A stretch of 64,000 bases of DNA from Myxococcales bacterium (GTDB taxonomy: Bacteria > Myxococcota_A > Polyangia > Polyangiales > Polyangiaceae). The stretch is taken from assembly GCA_016703425.1 (NCBI GenBank), contig JADJCA010000002.1, positions 496,001 through 560,000 of the forward strand, given 5' to 3'. Below, piece by piece: positions 17,044 to 25,829 of this stretch. The notes below the pieces were generated by a model. The model did not search any database. It saw nothing but the letters and a program-made list of their open reading frames with translations, and was not told where the DNA came from. The position numbers and the translations under genes were made by a program. Position 1 is the first letter of the stretch. Each line of letters starts with the position of its first letter.

Positions 17044-19733
17044 CCACGGACCAAGACGCGCTCGCGCTCGCGGAGCCGATCCTGCCGCCGGAAGGCGTTT
17101 CGGCGAAGACGCTCGCGGAGGCCACGCGCGAGATCATGCGCGCGCCGCGAGGCCACGTCGACGTCTCGGGCGTGACGGGCTCTGCCGGTCCGCTCCTCGC
17201 GGCACGGCTCGCGAACCGCGGGGAACAGGTCGTGTTCGTCACCGCCGACGTGGACGCGGCGCGACGCGCCGCCGCGGATCTGACGTTCCTCTTGTCCCAC
17301 GCCAGCCTGTCCCGTGTGACGGGAGGAGACACCTCCCAAGGCGACGAAGCGAATGAACTCGCCGACGACGCCGACGTCGCCGAAGAGACCGGCAACGCCG
17401 AGGTTCTGTTGCTCGTGCCCAACGAGTCGTCGCCCTACGCGGACGTGAGCCCCGATCGGCGCGCGGCGATGGCGCGCCTCGCGACGTTGTTTCACCTGGC
17501 GAAGGAGCGCTGGCGCGTCCTCGTCGTGCCCGCGGCGGCGCTCGTGCGGCGGTTCGTTCCCCAAAACGTGCTCACGGCCGCCGCGGCGCGGGTCGTTGCG
17601 GAGGAGGAGGTCGACCGGGATTCGCTGGTCCGCGCACTCGCCGACGCCGGTTACCTGCGCGTACCCTTGGTGGAGGATCCGGGCTCGTTCGCCGTCCGCG
17701 GGGGCCTCATCGATGTGTGGCCTGCGTCGTCCGACGATCCCGTGCGCATCGAGCTCTACGGCGACATCGTCGTCACCATCAAACCGTTCGACGCCGTCGA
17801 CCAGAAGACGAAGAAGAAGCCCAAGGACGCGGGCGGTGGAGACGTGACGCTTCCGCACATCGTCTTGCCACCGGTGCGGGAGGCCATCCTGTCGCTCGAT
17901 GTTCAGGCGGCGGCAAAGAAGCGCATCGTGGACCTCTGCGACGCCATCGATTTCCCCACCACCAAGACGCGCGCCCTCACCGACGACGTCCTCTCGGGCC
18001 GCACCTTCTTCGGCGCCGACGGCTACTTGCCCGCCTACTACGGCGAGCTGGCGACGCTCTTCGACTACGTGGGCGGCGCTCGCTACGTGATCCTCGACGC
18101 CCCTTCCACCATCGCCACCGAGGCGACCGCCGAGCGCGAACGTGCCGTCGCCGACGCGGCAGCGAAAGAGGGGCACCCGCACTACGAGCCCGACGCCTTC
18201 TACCTGGCACCAGAAGACGCGGCGCAGGCCCTTTTGCAGCGGCGCGTCGTGTCGCTCCACACCACGCCCATTCGCGGCGACGGCGGCACCGGGCTCGGTC
18301 AATTTGCCACGTCAACGGGCGAGCTCGATCTCGCGTCGCGGAGCCATGACGCGCTCACACGCGCCGTTCGGGCCGCGCGAACGGGGCGCGGTCGCACGGC
18401 CACGCTCGAGCCCCTCGCGGTGCGCATTCGGGCCTTTCGCGAGCATGGTCTTCGCGTGGTCATCGCGGCGCGAGCGGCGACGCAAGCGGAGCGGCTTCGC
18501 CTCCTGCTCTCGCACCAAGGGATCACATGCCACGTGCACGGGGCGCGAGCCACCGAAGAAGCCGTCGCCGCTCCGCCGGAGGCGCAGGCGGAGATCATCG
18601 TCGGCGCGCTCGCCCACGGCGTGCTGCTACCGGCTGACGGCCTCGCGCTCATCACGGAGGAAGAGATCTTTGGTCAGCGGGCGCATCGAGCCCGCGAGCG
18701 CCGCAAGGACGATCCGTCGAAGGCGTTCCTCGAGGACCTCCGCTCGCTCGCGATGGGCGACTTCGTGGTGCACGTGGACCACGGCATCGGGCGCTACCTG
18801 GGCCTCGTCCACAAGGACGTCGGCGGCATGGCCGTCGACCTCTTGGCCATCGAATACGGCGGCGGCGACAAGCTCTACCTGCCGGTCTACCGGCTCAATC
18901 AGGTCCAAAAATACAAGGGCGGCGAGAACGCAGCGCCGAAGCTCGATCGCCTCGGCGGCTCGACCTTCGAGAAGACCAAGGCCCGCGTCCGCGTGGCCGT
19001 GCGCCAGATGGCCGACGAGCTCTTGCGCCTCTACGCGGAGCGCAAGGCCCAGCTAAGGCCGCCGCTCTCCCCCGTCGACGACGATCTCCGAACCTTCGAA
19101 GCGACGTTCCCCTTCGACGAAACGCCGGATCAGGCCCGCGCCATCGCCGCGGTCAACGCGGACCTCGAAGGGCCCGCGCCCATGGACCGACTCGTCTGCG
19201 GCGACGTGGGCTTCGGCAAGACGGAGGTGGCCATGCGCGCCGCGTTCCGTGTCGCCATGGCCGGCAAACAGGTGGCGATTATGTGCCCCACGACGGTGCT
19301 CGCGCAGCAGCACTTTCGCACCTTCGAGGCGCGCATGGAGGGCCACCCGCTCGTCATTCCGAGCCATGAGCCGCTTTCAGACGAAGCGCGAACAAGACGA
19401 GACCATGCTGATGCTCAAGGAGGGGCGTTGCGACATCGTCGTGGGCACGCACCGCCTCCTCTCCAAAGACATCCGCTTCAAAGACCTGGGGCTCCTCGTG
19501 GTCGACGAAGAGCAGCGCTTCGGCGTCGCCCACAAGGAGCGAATGAAGCAGCTCCGCGCCGTCGTCGACGTGTTGACGCTGACGGCAACGCCGATTCCAC
19601 GCACCTTGCAGATGGCCGTTGGCGGCATGCGCGATCTCTCGCTCATCACGACGCCGCCCGCGGATCGTCGCGCCGTGCGCACCATCGTGACGCGGTACGA
19701 CGAGCTGGTCATCAAGGAGGCCGTCGAGCGTGA
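17040..19733 (+). CDS. mfd: Transcription-repair coupling factor Mfd, N-terminal fragment (frameshifted)
   Basis: Mfd removes RNA polymerase stalled at DNA damage and recruits UvrA. From GTG 17040, overlapping the exporter stop, this frame encodes the UvrB-homology region, the CarD-like RNA-polymerase-interacting domain (MGDFVVHVDHGIGRYLGL, then YRLNQVQKYKGG), and the first helicase motifs including Walker A GDVGFGKTEVA with its Lys at about 727 and CPTTVLAQQHF. After about 19360 the frame leaves the Mfd sequence and runs as Arg-rich nonsense to 19733. The rest of Mfd follows one frame over. Deleting a single base in 19353-19366 joins both parts into 1247 residues, a normal Mfd length (E. coli 1148). 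Confidence 0.9.
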   Translation: MTTDQDALALAEPILPPEGVSAKTLAEATREIMRAPRGHVDVSGVTGSAGPLLAARLANRGEQVVFVTADVDAARRAAADLTFLLSHASLSRVTGGDTSQGDEANELADDADVAEETGNAEVLLLVPNESSPYADVSPDRRAAMARLATLFHLAKERWRVLVVPAAALVRRFVPQNVLTAAAARVVAEEEVDRDSLVRALADAGYLRVPLVEDPGSFAVRGGLIDVWPASSDDPVRIELYGDIVVTIKPFDAVDQKTKKKPKDAGGGDVTLPHIVLPPVREAILSLDVQAAAKKRIVDLCDAIDFPTTKTRALTDDVLSGRTFFGADGYLPAYYGELATLFDYVGGARYVILDAPSTIATEATAERERAVADAAAKEGHPHYEPDAFYLAPEDAAQALLQRRVVSLHTTPIRGDGGTGLGQFATSTGELDLASRSHDALTRAVRAARTGRGRTATLEPLAVRIRAFREHGLRVVIAARAATQAERLRLLLSHQGITCHVHGARATEEAVAAPPEAQAEIIVGALAHGVLLPADGLALITEEEIFGQRAHRARERRKDDPSKAFLEDLRSLAMGDFVVHVDHGIGRYLGLVHKDVGGMAVDLLAIEYGGGDKLYLPVYRLNQVQKYKGGENAAPKLDRLGGSTFEKTKARVRVAVRQMADELLRLYAERKAQLRPPLSPVDDDLRTFEATFPFDETPDQARAIAAVNADLEGPAPMDRLVCGDVGFGKTEVAMRAAFRVAMAGKQVAIMCPTTVLAQQHFRTFEARMEGHPLVIPSHEPLSDEARTRRDHADAQGGALRHRRGHAPPPLQRHPLQRPGAPRGRRRAALRRRPQGANEAAPRRRRRVDADGNADSTHLADGRWRHARSLAHHDAARGSSRRAHHRDAVRRAGHQGGRRA

Positions 19734-20784
19734 GCTCGCGCGCGGCGGCCAGATCTTCTACGTCTACAACCGCGTCGAGGGCCTCTACGAGCGTGCCGCG
19801 AAGCTTCAGAGCCTCGTCCCGTCGGCGCGCATCGCGGTGGGGCACGGGCAAATGGCCCGTGGCAGGCGCAAGACCGAGGGCGGCGGGCCCGACAAGACCG
19901 AGAGCGCGCTCGAGAAGACGATGCTCGATTTCGTCGAGGGCCGCTACGACGTGCTGGCGGCGACGGCCATCATCGAGAGCGGCCTCGACATCCCGCGCGC
20001 GAACACGATCATCATTGATCGCGCCGACCTCTTCGGCCTGGCGCAGCTCTACCAGCTCCGCGGCCGCGTCGGCCGCTCCAAGGAGCGGGCCTATTGTTAC
20101 CTGGTCGTTCCGCCCGAGGGCTCCATGACCGACGAGTCGCGGGCGCGCATCGAGGCGCTAGAGCGCCACACGGAGCTCGGCAGCGGCTTTCACATCGCGT
20201 CGCTCGACCTCGAGCTCCGCGGCGCCGGCGATCTCCTCGGCGCGGAGCAGTCGGGCAACGTCGCCAGCGTCGGCTTCGAGCTCTTCTGCGCGATGCTCGA
20301 CGAGGCGGTCCACGAGCTGCGCGGCGAGCCCGTCGTCCACGACATCGACCCCGAGCTTTCGGTAGACGTAGAAGCGCTCTTGCCGGAGGACTACGTCGCC
20401 GAGGTCGGCGTACGGCTGTCGCTCTACAAGCGCTTCGCGAGCGCCATTGACGAGGCGCAGGTCGGTGAGCTGGCGGAAGAGATGGAGAACCGCTTCGGTC
20501 CCCCGCCCGAGGTCGCGCGTCGCCTTGTCCAGCTCATGACCATCAAGACGGAGCTCCGAAAGATGCGTGCCGTGGGCTGCGACGCCAACGCGAAGAGCGT
20601 CACGTTGCACTTGCGCGACGACACGCCGCTCGACTCGGGCAAGATCCTCGAGCTCGTCCGCGCGCCGAAGAGCCCCTACCGGCTCACGCCCGACATGAGG
20701 CTCGTGAGGCGCTTCGACGGCGTTCGGAACGGCCTCGCCAACGTCGAAGCGACGCTCGGCGAACTGGCGCGCTGCTGGAAATGA
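19366..20784 (+). CDS. mfd: Mfd, C-terminal fragment (frameshifted)
   Basis: This frame picks up exactly where the first Mfd fragment fails. ATG 19366 begins MSRFQTKREQDE, the segment that should follow the strand after CPTTVLAQQHF. It holds helicase motif II DEEQRFG, motif III LTATPIPRT, the GGQIFYVYNRVE region, IAVGHGQM, motif V IESGLDIP, motif VI QLRGRVGRS, and the TRCF domain LLPEDYVAEVGVRLSLYKR. Walker A lies only in the upstream fragment and motif II only here, so neither piece alone can be an ATPase. If the break is real, the cell lacks Mfd. If it is a sequencing error, 17040-20784 is one gene. Confidence 0.9.
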   Translation: MSRFQTKREQDETMLMLKEGRCDIVVGTHRLLSKDIRFKDLGLLVVDEEQRFGVAHKERMKQLRAVVDVLTLTATPIPRTLQMAVGGMRDLSLITTPPADRRAVRTIVTRYDELVIKEAVERELARGGQIFYVYNRVEGLYERAAKLQSLVPSARIAVGHGQMARGRRKTEGGGPDKTESALEKTMLDFVEGRYDVLAATAIIESGLDIPRANTIIIDRADLFGLAQLYQLRGRVGRSKERAYCYLVVPPEGSMTDESRARIEALERHTELGSGFHIASLDLELRGAGDLLGAEQSGNVASVGFELFCAMLDEAVHELRGEPVVHDIDPELSVDVEALLPEDYVAEVGVRLSLYKRFASAIDEAQVGELAEEMENRFGPPPEVARRLVQLMTIKTELRKMRAVGCDANAKSVTLHLRDDTPLDSGKILELVRAPKSPYRLTPDMRLVRRFDGVRNGLANVEATLGELARCWK

Positions 20785-20794
20785 AGCCATAAGA

Positions 20795-21430
20795 ATGACG
20801 TCGATGTTCCCCCCCGCGAGTGATGGCGCCAGCGACGGCGCTCGTGAGCGCGCTGCCGGTGGCGACGGGCCGAGAGCCCCGCTTCTTTCGCGGCTCGCGG
20901 CCCTCGCGCTCTCGCTGATGGCGTCCTGCACGTTCCTCGTTCGTTTCGAGGAGCACGAGCCGTCCGAAGACGAGGACGCCGGCGGCGAGCCGGATGCCAG
21001 AGCGCCCTTGGTCCCGACGCCCGTCGCCGACGCGACGGCACCGTCCAACGACGCACCGGCGACCACCGCGTGTGGGCCCGGTCAGCCCAACGCCCTGCTC
21101 ACCGGCGGCCAGATCTGCTGCAACGGCACGACCCAGCGCATCGATGATCCGAAACACTGCGGCGGCTGCGGCATCGTCTGCGCTTCCGGGCAGACGTGCA
21201 GCAAACAGGCGAACGAGCGCTTCTACTGCTCGAACTGCGCCGCGACGGGCGGGCGCCCGTCGTGTTGGTCGGGCTGCTGCTCCGCGTCCTTCGGGCCCGC
21301 CGGCGTCTGTGCCGCCAACGACTGCGACACCGGCGATTGCATCCCCCAGGCGTGCACCGCACGCTCGATGGTTTGTGTACCAAGGACCGCGGCGGCGGCG
21401 GCGTATTGCCGCTTCCCGAACGAGCCCTAA
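20795..21430 (+). CDS. Cys-rich lipoprotein with CGGCG motif
   Basis: A 211-residue secreted protein of unknown function. A basic leader (about 1-30) precedes a hydrophobic stretch ending in MASC-T, a plausible lipobox. An acidic Asp/Glu/Ala/Pro linker follows, then about 110 residues with some 20 Cys. The segment DPKHCGGCGIVCASGQTC matches a motif repeated in many myxobacterial secreted proteins (HCGxCGxxC followed by C-x-x-G-x-x-C). It begins ten bases after mfd and ends eight bases before the convergent lipoprotein gene. No enzymatic residues are recognisable; surface or adhesive roles are guesses. Confidence 0.78.
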   Translation: MTSMFPPASDGASDGARERAAGGDGPRAPLLSRLAALALSLMASCTFLVRFEEHEPSEDEDAGGEPDARAPLVPTPVADATAPSNDAPATTACGPGQPNALLTGGQICCNGTTQRIDDPKHCGGCGIVCASGQTCSKQANERFYCSNCAATGGRPSCWSGCCSASFGPAGVCAANDCDTGDCIPQACTARSMVCVPRTAAAAAYCRFPNEP

Positions 21431-21438
21431 ACGTCGCT

Positions 21439-21828
21439 CTACAGCGCGCCGCCCTTGGCCTTGCACTCGGCCGTGAAGGCCTCGCACAAGCGCTTGGTCT
21501 TCGCGTCCGTCGTGACCTTGGGGCTCCCGCAGAACGTCCGCGCGTTCGAGCAATCGGGAAGGTCGGTGCGCGGCGCGGCGGCCGAAGGCGCGACCTTGGG
21601 GGCCACCTTCTTCACGACCGGCGGCGCCGAGGCCAAGGCGGCAACGGAAGCGTCGTCCGCGGCGACGGGGGCCGAAGGCACGGCAGCGGCGACGACCGGC
21701 TCGGCCGGTGCGCCCGCATCGAACGCCGCGGGGTCGACCTTCTTGCCGCACGCGAGCGAGAAGACCGCCAGCGTCGAGGCGACGCCGAGACCGATGAAGC
21801 GGGCGTGAACCGATTGCTTGAGGCTCAA
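21439..21828 (-). CDS. Small lipoprotein with C-x6-C-x14-C-x6-C domain, copy 2
   Basis: A 129-residue lipoprotein. From TTG 21828 the signal peptide ends in FSLAC-GKK, with the lipidated Cys followed by KKVDPAAFDAG, identical over those 11 residues to its neighbour. An Ala/Val/Pro linker leads to a C-terminal domain with four Cys spaced 6, 14 and 6, ending CKAKGGAL. The same Cys spacing and tail occur in the preceding lipoprotein and at the end of the preceding Ser/Thr kinase. GGGAGGA lies six bases before the TTG, inside the upstream gene's last codons, and start and stop overlap (TTGA). A longer frame to 22245 was rejected because the signal peptide starts here. Confidence 0.82.
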   Translation of the reverse strand: MSLKQSVHARFIGLGVASTLAVFSLACGKKVDPAAFDAGAPAEPVVAAAVPSAPVAADDASVAALASAPPVVKKVAPKVAPSAAAPRTDLPDCSNARTFCGSPKVTTDAKTKRLCEAFTAECKAKGGAL

Positions 21829-22226
21829 AGTGTTCCTCCCTTTGCGAAACACGACTGCTTGTTGGTGGTGCACAGGTTCTGAATGGCCTTGTCGGTCGCG
21901 GCGGCCGGGTGATTGCAAAACTTCCGCGCCGTCTCGCACTCGGGCAGCGCCTTGTTGGGCTTCTTGGGCGCGGCCTTGTCGGCAGCCACGGGCGGGGCTT
22001 TGCCAGCAGGAGCCAGCGACGCGAGGGCGGCAGGCGCCTCCTCGACGGGCGCCGACGCGGCTGCCGAGGGCGCGAGGACCGGCGCCGCGGCGGGCGAGGC
22101 GGCGGCGCTGCCGGCGTCGAAGGCCGCGGGGTCGACCTTTTTGCTGCAACCTACAAACAATGCGGCAGGGGCAATGGCCAGGAGCAACGTGACCGGCAAG
22201 CGACGTCGACTGCGACGCTGATTCAC
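21825..22226 (-). CDS. Small lipoprotein with C-x6-C-x14-C-x6-C domain, copy 1
   Basis: A 133-residue lipoprotein. GTG 22226 gives a basic leader, a hydrophobic core and the lipobox LFVGC-SKK, then KKVDPAAFDAG and an Ala/Pro-rich linker. The last 37 residues hold four Cys spaced 6, 14 and 6, with FCNHPAA, TDKAIQNLC and the end CFAKGGTL, nearly identical to the end of the kinase encoded immediately upstream. Its start overlaps the kinase stop (GTGA) with GGGAGG just upstream, and its own stop overlaps the next lipoprotein's TTG. It looks like the kinase's external domain copied onto a lipid anchor. Function unknown; binding the same ligand is an inference. Confidence 0.85.
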   Translation of the reverse strand: MNQRRSRRRLPVTLLLAIAPAALFVGCSKKVDPAAFDAGSAAASPAAAPVLAPSAAASAPVEEAPAALASLAPAGKAPPVAADKAAPKKPNKALPECETARKFCNHPAAATDKAIQNLCTTNKQSCFAKGGTL

Positions 22227-23842
22227 AGGGTTCCTCCCTTGGCAAAACACGCCTGCTTGTTGGTCACGCAGAGGTTCTGGATGCTCTTGTCGGTGCCGGC
22301 GGCCGGGTGGTTGCAGAACTTTCGCGCGACATCGCACTCGGCGATCTTCGGCTTCGGCGGCGGCGGCGGCGGTGGCGTCACGGTCGTTGGTGGCGGCGGC
22401 GGTGGCGGCGTCACGGTTGTCGGCGGCGGCGGCGGCGTGGGAGGCGTCGGCGTCGACGGCGTCGTGGCCGTCGACGTCGCCGGCTTCGTGGTCTTCCCGA
22501 CGGGCGTCGGCGTCTTGACCGGATCGAGCGGCTTGACGGCGGTGGTGGCCGCCGTCGGGGTCGTCTCGGTTGGCGCCGTTGGCGTCGTGGGGATCACGGT
22601 GGGCGGAGGAGCCGCGGTGGTTGTGCCACCGAAGACGTTCGGATCACCGGTCGGGGTGTTCGACTTGAAGACGCCGAGGCCCGCGAGCACGGCCACAATG
22701 GACCCGATGCCCAAGACCGCGATGGCGCCGAAGATGAGACCTCGCGGCAGCCCCTTGCTCTCGGTGCTCGCCGCCGCAAAGGCCTGGTGTCCGCTCGCGG
22801 GCGTTCCATAACCGGGAGCGGCCATCGCGGGGCCCGGCGCCGGGCCCATCGGCGTCGGCGCATGCATGGGCGCGGGCGCGTAGACGCCCGGCGGCGCTTG
22901 CATAGGCGTCGCCATCTCGGTCTTTTGACGCCCATCGGCCGGCGCCGGTGCGGGGGTCGCCGCGCCGGCCGCGACATCGGCGTCGAAGGCGTCGATGAAG
23001 CCCGTGACGTCATCGAAGCGTTCTTCCGGTTGCTTCGAGAGGGCGCGGTTGATGGCGTTGCGCATGCCCGCGGGCACGCGCGTTCCGGCCGGCAACGACT
23101 CGATGGCGACGGGCCGCGCGGTCATGTGCTGCGTGGCCCACTCCCACGCGGTGTTGCCGGAGAACGGCAACCGGCCGGTGAGCATCTCGTAGGCCATGAC
23201 ACCGAGCGAGTAGATGTCGCTGCGTGCGTCGATGGGCTTGCCGGTGAATTGCTCCGGGCTCATGTAGGGCGGCGTCCCGAGAACCATGCCCTGCTGCGTG
23301 AGCTTCTGCTCGTTCGGGTCGTGCTCGTTGGAGCGCTTGGCGATGCCGAAGTCGAGCACCTCGACCCAGTCCTTTTGGCCGGCGCGTTCGCAAAGAACGA
23401 CGTTGTCGGGCTTCAGATCGCGGTGGACGATGCCGCGCGAGTGCGCCTCGGCCAGCGAGCCGCACACCTGGCGCATGATCTTGAGCACGCGCGGAGGATC
23501 CATCGGGCCCTCCTGCTCGAGGATCTCGGCGACGCTCCGCCCCTCGACGTACTCCATCACGATGTAGAGCGTGCCGTCGTCGGTCTTGCCGAAGTCGTGC
23601 ACCTGAATCGTGTTTGGATGTTGAAGCTCGGCCACGGTGGCGCACTCGCGCTCAAACCGAGCCACAATCTTCGGGTCGTGGGACAGGTGCGCGTGCAGCG
23701 TCTTGACGGCGACCTTCTTGACCGTCGGCCCTAGGTTAAACTCGCCGAGAAAAACAGCGCCCATGCCGCCCTCGCCGAGCAGCTTGATGATCCGATATTT
23801 CCCGCCGACCACTTTGCCGACGAGGGGAGGGGCATCGCTCAC
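22223..23842 (-). CDS. Transmembrane Ser/Thr kinase with external Cys4 domain
   Basis: A 539-residue kinase with every canonical motif: GEGGMGAV at about 23-30, K47, HRDLKPDN with HRD at 140-142, DFG at 164-166, and the activation-loop end GTPPYMSPEQ. After a Met/Pro/Ala linker one TM helix spans about 368-392. Outside, a Thr/Pro region with repeated TTVTPPPPPPP leads to a C-terminal domain with Cys at 503, 510, 525 and 532. The same domain ends the next two lipoproteins. GTG 23842 is preferred because GAGGAA lies six bases upstream and the protein then begins MSDAPPLVG; an ATG at 23929 in frame is the alternative. The gene overlaps the first lipoprotein by four bases. Confidence 0.92.
   Translation of the reverse strand: MSDAPPLVGKVVGGKYRIIKLLGEGGMGAVFLGEFNLGPTVKKVAVKTLHAHLSHDPKIVARFERECATVAELQHPNTIQVHDFGKTDDGTLYIVMEYVEGRSVAEILEQEGPMDPPRVLKIMRQVCGSLAEAHSRGIVHRDLKPDNVVLCERAGQKDWVEVLDFGIAKRSNEHDPNEQKLTQQGMVLGTPPYMSPEQFTGKPIDARSDIYSLGVMAYEMLTGRLPFSGNTAWEWATQHMTARPVAIESLPAGTRVPAGMRNAINRALSKQPEERFDDVTGFIDAFDADVAAGAATPAPAPADGRQKTEMATPMQAPPGVYAPAPMHAPTPMGPAPGPAMAAPGYGTPASGHQAFAAASTESKGLPRGLIFGAIAVLGIGSIVAVLAGLGVFKSNTPTGDPNVFGGTTTAAPPPTVIPTTPTAPTETTPTAATTAVKPLDPVKTPTPVGKTTKPATSTATTPSTPTPPTPPPPPTTVTPPPPPPPTTVTPPPPPPPKPKIAECDVARKFCNHPAAGTDKSIQNLCVTNKQACFAKGGTL
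22355..22436 (-). repeat. GGC/GGT-rich 33-bp repeat in kinase linker
   Basis: Two diverged 33-bp units and a partial third encode the TTVT plus poly-Pro spacer before the kinase's Cys domain. The run of GGC codon complements makes it prone to slippage or misassembly, but the reading frame is intact. Confidence 0.65.
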
Positions 23843-24099
23843 GGAACGTTCCTCACTGGGGGTCACCTGTCCGTTGGGGCCTGCGGCTTTGTCTGACGGC
23901 AGAGCGCCTTCGGACCCGTAACATCGCATACTTCCGAAATTGGGGAGATCCGATTCGTTCCGCCGAGACGATGGCCCTTAGCGCCTTCCCGAGCGCCTCC
24001 GTCGGAGCATGCCGCGAATCGGCGTGCGAGGGTTGGACGGGGCAGCGGGAAAATCGATCTTGTGGCGGCCGCTTCCCCAAGGATCCCGCGGCGGCAGCG

Positions 24100-24717
24100 T
24101 CAAAGGCGCGAGTCCGTGGGGGGCCCCGATCGGACCCCTTCCGCGAGCGGCCAACCGAGGGGCCATCGGCGATCGGTGGCGCGATCCCAGAGCTCGAAGC
24201 GCGTTCCGCGAGCGGTACGCGGGAAAAGAACTCCGATGCGGGTCGTGAGGTTCTTGTCGATGCGAGGCGCGCCGCCGTGGCCGGCGTCGACAATGTCGCC
24301 ATCGATGAGGCCAGGAAAATCGAAGCGAACGCGCTCCAAGAGCGTCGGGCCCTCAAAGAGCTCGAGCGCGAAGCGTCCCATGACGCGCGGGGTCGCGCGC
24401 GGAGCTTCGAGCTCGACTTTGTGGACGGCCGTGAGAAAGACCTCGCCCTTGACCCACCTGAGGTCGACGACCCACTGGCGCTTGTCCTCCAGCGGCGTCG
24501 GGTCCGGCGGAATCGGTGCGATGGGACCGCTGTCGCGGGAGCGCGCGTCGGAGCGCGCATCCAAGGACGCGTCGGAGCTCTTGGGGCTGCCGCTGTAGAA
24601 GCCACCGTCTTGAGCCGCCGATGCGCCCGACGCCACGAGCACGAAGAGCGGTACGACGCAGGCGCCGACCGCAACCGCGAGGCTCCGCCCGAGCGCGCCC
24701 GCCTTCGGCGGGAGCAC
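24100..24717 (-). CDS. Exported protein of unknown function
   Basis: A 205-residue protein. Starting at GTG 24717 it has a basic N-terminus and a strong signal peptide (LAVAVGACVVPLFVLVASGASA) with likely cleavage after ASA. A short acidic Ser/Asp linker is followed by about 140 residues with beta-like alternation (RQWVVDLRWVKGEVFLTAVHKVEL, shown here in part: WVVDLRWVKGEVFL) and an RFELWDRATDRRWP segment. I recognise no family. It lies 68 bases downstream of the RluA-type gene and 257 bases upstream of the kinase. The longer frame to 24816 adds residues before the signal peptide and looks less likely. Confidence 0.65.
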   Translation of the reverse strand: MLPPKAGALGRSLAVAVGACVVPLFVLVASGASAAQDGGFYSGSPKSSDASLDARSDARSRDSGPIAPIPPDPTPLEDKRQWVVDLRWVKGEVFLTAVHKVELEAPRATPRVMGRFALELFEGPTLLERVRFDFPGLIDGDIVDAGHGGAPRIDKNLTTRIGVLFPRTARGTRFELWDRATDRRWPLGWPLAEGVRSGPPTDSRL

Positions 24718-24785
24718 CTCTTGCCCGACTTGCCTGCCAACCTTGGCTGCCGCGACGGCCGCGTGGTGGCACTGTGAAATACGCT

Positions 24786-25694
24786 CTAAAGGTCGCACTC
24801 GATGGCGGTATCCCACGCTTCAGGGCTTCCGCCAAGAGAGGCCCAGAGGCTCGTGAGCTCAGGCGCGACAGGAGCGCTAACCGAGACAACCCCACCGCGG
24901 CACGGCACGGCCACGCGAGCGCAGTGCAGGGCCACGCGAGCGAGAGCCACAACGCGCCCGCCGGCGAGCACGAGGCGCGCCGCTCCGCCGTAGTCTCGGT
25001 CGCCGAGGAGCGGCACCCCCGCATGGCTCGCGTGCACACGGAGCTGGTGCGTGCGTCCCGTTTCGGGGGCGAGCGCGAGGAGCCAACTGCGCGAGCCAGC
25101 CTCGGCGACGAAGCGCACCCGGGAACGCGCCGGCTTGGCTTCGGGACCGTTCACCGCGCGAAGCATCGCGCTCTTTCGATGACGACCGATGGCGAAGGTC
25201 CACGCGCCGTCCAACGCGTCGGCGCCAGGGGCCAACATACCGAGAGCCACGTAGCGACGGGCATGTGTCCCCGCCTCGCGCGCCTGAAGGATGCGCTGAG
25301 CCGCGGCGGGGCTCTTGGCCAAGGTCACCACGCCACTCACGAGCCGATCGAGGCGCGAGGTGACGTGGAGCGCCTTGTCTGAGAGGCCGAGCTGGCGCGC
25401 CACGACGTCGATCAGCGAACCGCGCGAGCCCTCGAGGCTGGGCACGGTGGGGATGCCGGCCGGCTTCGCGACGGCGACGTAGTCGTCGTCTTGGAAGAGG
25501 AGGGGCAGTGTGCCCGCTTCTCCTACCGGAGCAGCGACACGAATGGACTCGCCTGCAGCGAGCCGCTTTGAAGCATCGGTCAGCCGGTAGGCTCCAAGGA
25601 AGACGCGGCCTTCGTTCACTGCCGCTGGCGTTTCACCGAGCGAAGCGAGCACCTCCCAGACCTCCATAGGGCGCTCGAGCACGAAGCGCTTCAC
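24786..25694 (-). CDS. RluA-family RNA pseudouridine synthase
   Basis: A 302-residue enzyme converting uridine to pseudouridine in rRNA or tRNA. The N-terminal 70 residues resemble an S4 RNA-binding domain (ending LAAGESIRV). The catalytic Asp lies in SRLDRLVSGVVTLAKS; the usual form is HRLDxxTSG, so His is Ser and Thr is Val here while Arg-Leu-Asp is kept. The later motif RTHQLRVHASHAGVPLLGD is canonical. GTG 25694 is the best start; upstream frame extensions to 26525 run through the divergent heme lipoprotein gene and are not credible. The exact target site cannot be told from sequence alone. Confidence 0.88.
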   Translation of the reverse strand: MKRFVLERPMEVWEVLASLGETPAAVNEGRVFLGAYRLTDASKRLAAGESIRVAAPVGEAGTLPLLFQDDDYVAVAKPAGIPTVPSLEGSRGSLIDVVARQLGLSDKALHVTSRLDRLVSGVVTLAKSPAAAQRILQAREAGTHARRYVALGMLAPGADALDGAWTFAIGRHRKSAMLRAVNGPEAKPARSRVRFVAEAGSRSWLLALAPETGRTHQLRVHASHAGVPLLGDRDYGGAARLVLAGGRVVALARVALHCARVAVPCRGGVVSVSAPVAPELTSLWASLGGSPEAWDTAIECDL

Positions 25695-25829
25695 GAGATC
25701 ACGTTGCGGTGGGACGAGGTGGGCATGCGAGGCGTTCGCTAACAATAGCGGGGCCGACTTCGGATGCGCTACGTTCGAAGGCCGACTCGCGGTCCGCGGT
25801 CTCGACGCGTCCGGCGGTCTCGAGGTGAG

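Noticed and set aside
22355..22480. GGC/GGT run as a mobile or regulatory repeat
   Set aside because: It simply encodes the poly-Pro spacer of the kinase and is in frame.
22307..23734. 475-codon plus-strand frame opposite the kinase
   Set aside because: Antisense shadow made long by GC-rich codons. The kinase on the other strand is unmistakable.
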